NCBI GenBank assembly: GCA_021730785.1
Contig: JAKFWF010000054.1
Span: 1-38,921 of the forward strand
Direction: 5' to 3'
DNA: 38,921 nt
Origin: Hyphomicrobiaceae bacterium
GTDB taxonomy: Bacteria > Pseudomonadota > Alphaproteobacteria > Rhizobiales > Hyphomicrobiaceae
Every line of letters starts with the position of its first letter. Position 1 is the stretch's first letter. The notes beneath the pieces are model-generated. The model saw only the letters and a program-made list of their open reading frames with translations, searched no databases and was not told the DNA's origin. Position numbers and translations under genes: made by a program. Positions 33,279 through 38,921 of the stretch are shown piece by piece.

Positions 33279-33715
33279 CCGACACAGTGGCGGCCGGAGT
33301 TCATTGTGGAAATTGCGGCATGCGTCATGTCGCGAAACCGCACGCCATAATCTTCCAATCAGGCAACTTGGCGCACTCGACAGGATAAATGTGCGAACAC
33401 CTATGTGATTGAGATTGCTTCATAGTCTTGCAGACCGCGGTCAAGTCAACTCCAGCCTGAGCGTCTTGCCGAGGGACGGCGGCCCACCCGCCATCGCAGC
33501 CTACCACGGGGAAAGCGGTAGGGAAGCCACGGCCCCGAGGCGCTTGGCAACTTGATCGCGGTAAGCCGAGTTCGCTGTTTTCGCAGGTCGGTAGCCGGGA
33601 CCGGCTTCACAAGTCCTAACTTGTCGACGATTCCACCGCGACCAGCGCTTCTGCGGTCTACTCGTGGCGCAGAACCCTAGTGCACAACGCCCAAACCCCT
33701 TTCCGACTAGAAATC
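33279..33715. other. Gap before the toxin–antitoxin pair, nothing recognised
   Basis: About 440 bases with no gene that I can support. Short open frames exist on both strands but lack motifs and start signals. No tRNA, insertion-sequence end or strong hairpin with a T-run is seen. It joins the ArsR remnant to the promoter region at 33716. Confidence 0.4.
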
Positions 33716-33771
33716 ACTTGCGGCAAGTATTGCAAGTACATCACTTACGGCCTATACTGTTAGGTGAGGAG
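33716..33771 (+). promoter_or_regulatory. Promoter and likely autoregulatory operator of the toxin–antitoxin pair
   Basis: TTGCAA (33730-33735) and TATACT (33753-33758), 17 bases apart, form a near-consensus sigma-70 promoter. Overlapping the -35 box are an inverted repeat ACTTGC/GCAAGT (33716-33721 and 33732-33737) and a direct repeat GCAAGTA (33723-33729 and 33732-33738), the kind of site a HTH antitoxin would bind to repress its own operon. The ribosome binding site GGTGAGGAG (33763-33771) lies six bases before the ATG at 33778. Confidence 0.8.
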
Positions 33772-33777
33772 ATGCAC

Positions 33778-34260
33778 ATGCCACACCCCACCACTACCCC
33801 GATCACCACCGAAACCGCCGCTTTCGTGCGCTTAGTGCTTGCCAAATTGGGCACCGATGCTCCCATGACCATCGGCAACGCCGCCACTGGGGAAGCCCTG
33901 CCGCTGCCGCCTCATATCGCCGATTTGATCCGGCAGGTGCTCTCCAGCCTCGCGGTAGGCCACCAGGTCACCATCAGCGAGAACCTCGCCGAACTCACCC
34001 CCAACGATGCCGCAGCGTTTCTGAACGTGTCGCGGATGTACGTGATGAAGTTGGTGCAAGAGGGCGCGCTGCCCCACCGCATGGTGGGCAACCACCACCG
34101 CATCCCCTATGCCGATCTCGCCGCCTACAAGCAGCAGCAGCGTGCCCGCAGCCGGGCGGCAATGGATGAGATTTACGCCCTCGACCAGGAAACCGGGATT
34201 GTCGACGGCCCTCCCCCGCCCAAGGCCGCGTTCAAAGTGGATGGTGGGCGTGGCGCATGA
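33778..34260 (+). CDS. HTH (excisionase/MerR-type) antitoxin
   Basis: A 160-residue protein. The N-terminal half (1-70) is a helical region without clear motif. Residues about 73-125 form an excisionase-type helix-turn-helix (LTPNDAAAFLNVSRMYVMKLVQEG followed by LPHRMVGNHHRIPYADLAAY), the fold of many DNA-binding antitoxins of PIN toxins. The C-terminal tail is Pro-rich. The stop overlaps the toxin start (ATGA), so the pair is translationally coupled. A consensus promoter with repeats lies upstream, fitting autorepression. I chose the ATG at 33778 for spacing from the strong GAGGAG box; ATG at 33772 is two codons earlier and also in frame. Start codons further left lack such a box. Confidence 0.85.
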   Translation: MPHPTTTPITTETAAFVRLVLAKLGTDAPMTIGNAATGEALPLPPHIADLIRQVLSSLAVGHQVTISENLAELTPNDAAAFLNVSRMYVMKLVQEGALPHRMVGNHHRIPYADLAAYKQQQRARSRAAMDEIYALDQETGIVDGPPPPKAAFKVDGGRGA

Positions 34261-34841
34261 CCGCCCCACAGGCGGAACCACGCGTGTTTGTCGACGCTAA
34301 CGTGCTCTATGCCAGCGCGCCACGAGATATCCTGATGGAGTTGGCGCTGGATGGCGTCATTCAACTGCGGTGGTCGACCGCTGTCCTCGATGAACTTTCA
34401 CGCGCTTTAATCCGCACGCGATCCGACTACACAACCGCCAAAGCCCTGCGCCTCATCACCGCCATGATGACTGCGCTTCCCGAGGCGCTGGTACTTCCGC
34501 CGGAGCCAATAGGTCCCACTGGAACACTTCCCGACCCTGACGATGCTCACGTCATCGCTGCGGCCTGCGAGGCATCGTGCACGCACGTCCTCACCTTCAA
34601 TCTGAAACACTTTCCAGCCGACCTGTTGGCCAAGCAGACTTCGCCCCTCACCGCCACCCATCCCGATGTATTCCTGGTTCACCTGCTCACAACTCGAGCC
34701 CCGGCGACCCTGCCGGTCATCGAACGCGTACGCCAAAGGCTCACCAAGCCACCCCTGTCGGTGGCCGCCTACGCCGACAACCTTGCCGACAGTGATCTAC
34801 CTCAGCTGGCCGATCTACTGCGGTTCTTGCTGCCCGCATGA
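34257..34841 (+). CDS. PIN-domain ribonuclease toxin
   Basis: A 194-residue PIN-domain protein, the toxin partner of the upstream HTH gene. The first acidic residue is D13 in FVDANVLYAS; further acidic residues are at 93-96 in LPDPDDAHVIAAA, and a conserved segment TFNLKHFP follows (about 114-121). PIN toxins (VapC-like) are metal-dependent RNases that cut tRNA or rRNA and stop translation until neutralised by the antitoxin. It is longer than the usual 130-150 residues because of a C-terminal helical extension of about 50 residues (from VFLVHLLTTRAP on), a feature of the subgroup paired with excisionase-type antitoxins. The target RNA is unknown. tRNA-Arg lies 150 bases downstream. Confidence 0.9.
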   Translation: MTAPQAEPRVFVDANVLYASAPRDILMELALDGVIQLRWSTAVLDELSRALIRTRSDYTTAKALRLITAMMTALPEALVLPPEPIGPTGTLPDPDDAHVIAAACEASCTHVLTFNLKHFPADLLAKQTSPLTATHPDVFLVHLLTTRAPATLPVIERVRQRLTKPPLSVAAYADNLADSDLPQLADLLRFLLPA

Positions 34842-34992
34842 ACCGCATCCGCAACCCAGAAAAATCGCTGTTGCAGCCATCACACCCCCCACCAGCCATC
34901 AGCCATTTGCATCCGCGTGCTTACCGGCCGCGCACGCTTTCCGACAGCAAAAAGTGGCGCCTGAGTAAACTACTGTTTTTGCTTGCTTTTTT

Positions 34993-35069
34993 TGGCGCAC
35001 TCGACAGGAGTCGAACCTGTGACCTTTGCCTTCGGAGGGCAACGCTCTATCCAGCTGAGCTACGAGTGC
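34993..35069 (-). tRNA. tRNA-Arg (anticodon CCG)
   Basis: Seventy-seven bases including an encoded CCA. The acceptor stem GCACTCG pairs with CGAGTGC, the D-arm is TAGCTCAGCTGGATAGAG, the anticodon stem-loop is TTGCCCTCCGAAGGCAA with anticodon CCG, and the T-arm is CAGGTTCGACTCCTG. It reads CGG arginine codons. A T-run (CTTTTTTTGG in the plus strand, thus A-rich in the tRNA direction) lies just past its 3' end. Confidence 0.97.
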
Positions 35070-35098
35070 AGCGTGTCGAACCGATCGACCACGAACTT

Positions 35099-35485
35099 CT
35101 AGTCCTTTGCATGGCCTTCGGCAATGGTGATCGTTGCGATCTTAGTCTCGACAGCGGCAGCACAGCCGGTGCCGCGCGCAACCGCCGCCAGGATGGCTGG
35201 GATGATGCCGGGGAACTTGGCGTCGATTTCAGTGCACCGCAGCGTGTTGACAACCTCAGTGCCACGCCGTTCGGACCTGATCAATCCGGCCTCGCGCAAC
35301 ACCTGATAGTGATGCGATTGGGTCGATTTTGGCAGCCGTATGGGGGCTGCCGACGAGCAATTCATCGGGCAATTGCCGGACGACAGCTTGCATACGATCG
35401 ACAGCCGCACCGGGTCGGCCAGTGCGTACAGCACGCTTTCGAGCGTCACATCGTCGAGCGTCGGATGGAGAAACGGGCGTTGCAT
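35099..35485 (-). CDS. ArsR-family transcriptional regulator
   Basis: A 128-residue winged-helix protein of the ArsR/SmtB type. The recognition helix region is [22 protein letters not shown] (about 52-73), preceded by the helix [20 protein letters not shown]. The C-terminal half (about 83-110, with [17 protein letters not shown]) differs from metal-sensing members; there is a Cys pair at 38/42 (NCPMNC) that might or might not bind a ligand. The ATG at 35485 begins with the usual [16 protein letters not shown]; longer in-frame extensions are not conserved-looking. It ends 30 bases from tRNA-Arg. It may control the hydrolase upstream on the same strand or an unrelated gene. Confidence 0.85.
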   Translation of the reverse strand: MQRPFLHPTLDDVTLESVLYALADPVRLSIVCKLSSGNCPMNCSSAAPIRLPKSTQSHHYQVLREAGLIRSERRGTEVVNTLRCTEIDAKFPGIIPAILAAVARGTGCAAAVETKIATITIAEGHAKD

Positions 35486-35597
35486 GGCCACTATATGACG
35501 CCCCCTGGCGCAATATTCAATGGTTCCATCAACATGAACTAAACAGCGGCACCCGCCTGCGAACGTCGCAACACTGCGCCGCCACGTGCCTTGCTCT

Positions 35598-36569
35598 TCA
35601 GCCGACGCGTGCCTCGACGCCGAGGTAGGCATCGAACGCGGCCCAGAAGCGTGCCCGGATCTCATCGCTTTCCTGCAGAATTTCGTGCCGCGCCGTGGAC
35701 AACATCACGTCGCGGCCGACTTTCAGGCGGGTGGCGAAATCCTCGATCGCGCGCGGCAGCACGATGGTGTCGGCGCCGGCGACGAACAGCAGCATCGGCA
35801 CCCGCACGCGGGCTGGATAGGACGCGTGGTTGACGAGTGCCATGGAACGGTAAGCGGCGCGCAGCCAACCGATGGTCGGCGACCCGATCGTGAGGTGGTT
35901 TGCTGCCTGGGCGAGCGCGCGGTTGCGCTCGAAGCGCTCGCGGTCGGAGGTAAGGCCGTTGCCATCGTATACGCCGCCCTCGTCGAAATGATCGCTGCCG
36001 CCGCGCACATAGGCATGGCCGAAGCCGAGCAGGGAGCCGACCAGCGCATAGCCGCGCGCCACGGCGTCGGGCACGGCGACCCGATCGGGATGGAATTCCA
36101 GCATCGGTGCGGACAGGATCATGCGCTCGAACCAGCTGTCCGACCTGACCGCCTCGCGCAGCAGAATGTTGCCGCCCATCGAGTGGCCCAGCGCCACATA
36201 GGGCGCCGGACAATGCGGCAGCACGACCTGCTCCATGAAGGCTGCGAGGTCGTGGTCGTAGATCGAGAAGTCGGCGATGTGCCCCTTGCGCGGGTTGTCG
36301 AGCGCCCGGGCGGAGCCGCCCTGGCCGCGCCAGTCCATGGCCGCGACCGTGAAGCCGCGTCGGCGTAAATCGGTGATCGTCTCGAAGTAGCGCTCGATGT
36401 ATTCGCTGCGGCCAGTGAACACGCACACCGTACCGCGATGGGGAGTGCGGGTCGGCGCCCAGCGGGCAAATCGCAGCGGCGCGCCATCCGGGCCGGCGAA
36501 CATGCCGACCATGGCGCCGCTTGGCACCGGATTGCGCGCCAGCGCGAACAATTCTGCGGTCTGGTCCAT
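35598..36569 (-). CDS. Alpha/beta hydrolase (lysophospholipase/monoacylglycerol-lipase-like)
   Basis: A 323-residue serine hydrolase. The nucleophile is S130 in GHSMGGN; the oxyanion region is VFTGRSEYIERYFE, and the catalytic His is in TARHEILQE near the C-terminus. The segment AAMDWRGQGGSARALDNPRKGHI is typical of the Hydrolase_4/PldB-like group that cleaves monoacylglycerols or lysophospholipids. It has no signal peptide. I chose the ATG at 36569, which has an AGGA box ten bases upstream and gives a normal start; a GTG at 36608 would add 13 residues. It is divergent from the cupin gene and upstream of the ArsR regulator gene on the same strand, with a 112-base gap. Confidence 0.9.
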   Translation of the reverse strand: MDQTAELFALARNPVPSGAMVGMFAGPDGAPLRFARWAPTRTPHRGTVCVFTGRSEYIERYFETITDLRRRGFTVAAMDWRGQGGSARALDNPRKGHIADFSIYDHDLAAFMEQVVLPHCPAPYVALGHSMGGNILLREAVRSDSWFERMILSAPMLEFHPDRVAVPDAVARGYALVGSLLGFGHAYVRGGSDHFDEGGVYDGNGLTSDRERFERNRALAQAANHLTIGSPTIGWLRAAYRSMALVNHASYPARVRVPMLLFVAGADTIVLPRAIEDFATRLKVGRDVMLSTARHEILQESDEIRARFWAAFDAYLGVEARVG

Positions 36570-36708
36570 GCGGTCTGGTCCTGCGGGCGGGATCGGTCGG
36601 TGCGCCACTGGCTATAGCAGCCGGCGGGGCGCAGTCCAAATCATCGACAAACGCCGCCCGCTGTGGCCAGATGCGCGCGACCCTCCGCCAGATTTCAAGG
36701 ACAGCGAC

Positions 36709-37116
<408 letters not shown>

Positions 37117-37217
37117 TGCCGCTTCGAGCAAGTTGGCTTCGCCGACTCGAGAGGCCCTCTGCCCCTCGAGCACCCCGACCAAAGCCGGTGGCCTTGGAGC
37201 CCGGTTCCCGACAGGCG

Positions 37218-38168
37218 ATGAAGTTCGCGCAAATCGGTCGGTCCGGCCAGCGCTTTGCCCTGGCAGTGGTGGCAATTGCGCTGGCGGGGCCGGCTACTGC
37301 TGAGACCCGCACGCGCACCATCGACGTCGGCGGCGTCGCGCGCAGCTACGCGATCACTATTCCCGATCGCGCGCCGAACGCGCAGGCCATGCCGGTCGTG
37401 ATCGCGCTGCACGGTGCGCTTGGAAGTCCGCACCAGATCCGCGACTACATGAACTGGGAGCGCATTGCCCAGCGCGAAGGCGTCATCATCGTCTATCCCG
37501 CCGGCCTCGGACGCACCTGGAACGACGACCGGCCGGCGGCCACGCGCCACGCCCTCCGGTCATCGACCGCCGACGACGTGGCGTTCCTCACCCGACTCGC
37601 CGACAGCCTCATCGCCGACGGCTTGGCCGCACGGCGCCAGATCTACCTGATGGGGATTTCGAACGGCGGCTTCATGACCCTACGCATGGCCTGCGAGGCG
37701 CCCGAGCGCTTCGCGGGCTTCGGCGTCGTCATCGGCTCGATGCCGCTGGCCAAGGCGCAGACCTGCCGCTGGCCGACACCAAAGCCGGTCGCCATCGTCA
37801 GCGGCACCGATGATCGGTTGATCCCCTATACGGCGGCGGCCGCGGCCCGCATGAAGATTTTCGGTGCCGCCGAACTCGCCGACTATTGGGCAAAACGCAA
37901 CGGCTGCGGCTCACCCGGCCACCAGGCTGTGCCGCAGGCCGGCACGCGCCCCGCCCGCACGTCGGTCGCCATTCGCAGCTGGACGAAGTGCGCAGCCGGT
38001 GCCGGTGTCACGCTCGTGACGATCGACGGCGGCGGTCACCAGGCGCCGATCAGTCCAGCCCCCGCACGCGGCACGCCGCTGCTCAACGCCGTCCTCGGCC
38101 CCCGCAACACCGACATCGACACCGCCGAAATGCTGTGGATGTTTTTCAAGGGCAACGGCAGGCGGTGA
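37218..38168 (+). CDS. Secreted poly(3-hydroxybutyrate) depolymerase-like esterase (LpqC family)
   Basis: A 316-residue exported alpha/beta hydrolase. The N-terminus (QRFALAVVAIALAGPATAE) is a signal peptide. The nucleophile is S148 in GISNGGFM; the segment PVVIALHGALGSPHQI near residue 65 is the oxyanion region, SGTDDRLIPY (about 195-204) supplies the acid residue, and GGGHQAP the His. Paired Cys residues may form disulfides outside the cytoplasm. Family members split short polyhydroxyalkanoates, feruloyl esters or aryl esters; which one cannot be told here. The gene stops three bases before the cytochrome b561 stop on the opposite strand (convergent). Confidence 0.88.
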   Translation: MKFAQIGRSGQRFALAVVAIALAGPATAETRTRTIDVGGVARSYAITIPDRAPNAQAMPVVIALHGALGSPHQIRDYMNWERIAQREGVIIVYPAGLGRTWNDDRPAATRHALRSSTADDVAFLTRLADSLIADGLAARRQIYLMGISNGGFMTLRMACEAPERFAGFGVVIGSMPLAKAQTCRWPTPKPVAIVSGTDDRLIPYTAAAAARMKIFGAAELADYWAKRNGCGSPGHQAVPQAGTRPARTSVAIRSWTKCAAGAGVTLVTIDGGGHQAPISPAPARGTPLLNAVLGPRNTDIDTAEMLWMFFKGNGRR

Positions 38169-38171
38169 ATT

Positions 38172-38783
38172 TCACCCCTTCGTCGGCGGCAGCATGCGGC
38201 GCAGGACGTTGTCCTTGCGGTGGAAGTGGTGATAGAGCGCGGCAGCGATGTGCACCACGATCAGCAGGCCCATGATCTTGCCCAGGATGTCGTGCAGCAG
38301 GAACGCCGTTTTCGACGCCTCCTGATTGACCGACCACAGCGCCGGCAGATCGAACAGGCCGAAAATGCTGCGCGCACCATAGAGCGAAATGCCGATCCAA
38401 CCCATCAACGGCACCAGGATCAACAGGCCATACAGCGACCAGTGCGTGGCGTGCGAGGCCATGCGCTGCCATGGCTCGAGCGTCGGCTCGTCGGCGGGAG
38501 GCGGGTTCTGGAAGCGGTAGACGAGGCGGCCGATCACAATCAGCAGCACCAGAAAACCGCCGAGCTTGTGGGCACTGTAGAGCCCGTTGGTGGTCGCGTC
38601 CCAGATGTTCAATTCGTTGCCGCGATAGCTCATATAGAGACCGACCGGCACCAGCATGAACACAAAGGCGACCGTCACCCAGTGCAACGCTTGCGCCACC
38701 GGTGAATAAGTGCGGGGCGCCAGATGGATGACCTTTGCCCCGGCGCCGTTGAGGCGTTCGGGCTTCTGGATGGGGTCCGGCAT
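38172..38783 (-). CDS. Cytochrome b561
   Basis: A 203-residue inner-membrane haem b protein with four hydrophobic segments. Haem-ligand histidines are in ALHWVTV (H34), YSAHKLGG, SHATHWSLYG and VVHIAAALYHHF, as in the bacterial CybB group, which can carry electrons between quinol and periplasmic or membrane partners such as superoxide. It begins three bases after the stop of an upstream gene on the same strand, so the two are translationally linked. The N-terminal 25 residues are cytoplasmic and basic. Confidence 0.93.
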   Translation of the reverse strand: MPDPIQKPERLNGAGAKVIHLAPRTYSPVAQALHWVTVAFVFMLVPVGLYMSYRGNELNIWDATTNGLYSAHKLGGFLVLLIVIGRLVYRFQNPPPADEPTLEPWQRMASHATHWSLYGLLILVPLMGWIGISLYGARSIFGLFDLPALWSVNQEASKTAFLLHDILGKIMGLLIVVHIAAALYHHFHRKDNVLRRMLPPTKG

Positions 38784-38786
38784 CGC

Positions 38787-38921
38787 TCACGCTCCTAGCA
38801 GTTGTCGTAGATCACAATCGAACAGAACGTCGCCATCCGCAAGCAAGTGCACGTGCGTCACCGGGCGCCGCGCCTCGGCGAGGCGCGCGATCGGCTTCAA
38901 CGCGAGACCGGTCTTGCCGGA
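38787..38921 (-). CDS. C-terminal 44 codons of an unidentified gene running off the right edge
   Basis: An open frame enters from the right edge and ends with TGA at 38787-38789, three bases before the ATG of cytochrome b561 (TGA-GCG-ATG). The visible 44 residues read as a normal protein end (about AEARRPVTHVHLLADGDVLF), with codon use like the neighbours. I cannot identify the protein from this piece. The tight spacing suggests it shares an operon with cytochrome b561. Confidence 0.65.
   Translation of the reverse strand, partial: SGKTGLALKPIARLAEARRPVTHVHLLADGDVLFDCDLRQLLGA

Overview
The window is high-GC DNA from a bacterium, most likely an alphaproteobacterium of the Hyphomicrobiales or Rhodospirillales type. 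I infer this from the DUF3489–DUF2924–large serine recombinase trio, a Ugp-type transporter, tandem secreted M15-type peptidases and the general gene style. The species cannot be named from sequence alone.

Positions 1–9626 look like an accessory island. They hold a small protein that may have an ADP-ribosyltransferase-like fold, a 749-residue protein with a PD-(D/E)XK (NERD-like) nuclease core, an exported TPR–CHAT (caspase-like) protein whose gene is compositionally mosaic, the degraded end of an IS3-type transposase, and the DUF3489–DUF2924–serine recombinase trio. The island stops at a tRNA-Ser(GGA) gene with a perfect 16-bp palindrome just past its 3' end.

Positions 9800–28350 read as chromosomal backbone: glutamate racemase (murI); an HMA–MauE-like membrane protein; a glycerol-3-phosphate-type ABC transporter (ugpB-A-E-C) followed by a TauD-like Fe(II)/2-oxoglutarate dioxygenase; an orphan sigma-54 activator; an L,D-transpeptidase; and a leftward peptide-type ABC transporter with a binding protein and two permeases but no ATPases. 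Then come a small exported TPR protein, a conserved small protein, a class I aminotransferase, and the first of two M15-type (YcbK-like) peptidases.

Positions 28350–35100 are more worn. They hold the second peptidase, an HlyD-type adaptor pseudogene broken around a perfect 39-nt hairpin, a complete fadH-type dienoyl-CoA reductase with a 12-bp inverted repeat upstream, an ArsR-type regulator remnant lacking its DNA-binding half, and a complete HTH antitoxin / PIN toxin pair with a readable promoter-operator, next to tRNA-Arg(CCG).

Positions 35100–38921 return to housekeeping and accessory metabolism: an ArsR repressor, a lysophospholipase-like hydrolase, a cupin, a secreted poly(3-hydroxybutyrate)-depolymerase-like esterase, cytochrome b561, and the last 44 codons of a gene running off the right edge.

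The best candidates for something undescribed are the nuclease / CHAT / ART-like group in the left island and the unusual HTH–PIN toxin–antitoxin pair. These are inferences from motifs and gene neighbourhood.
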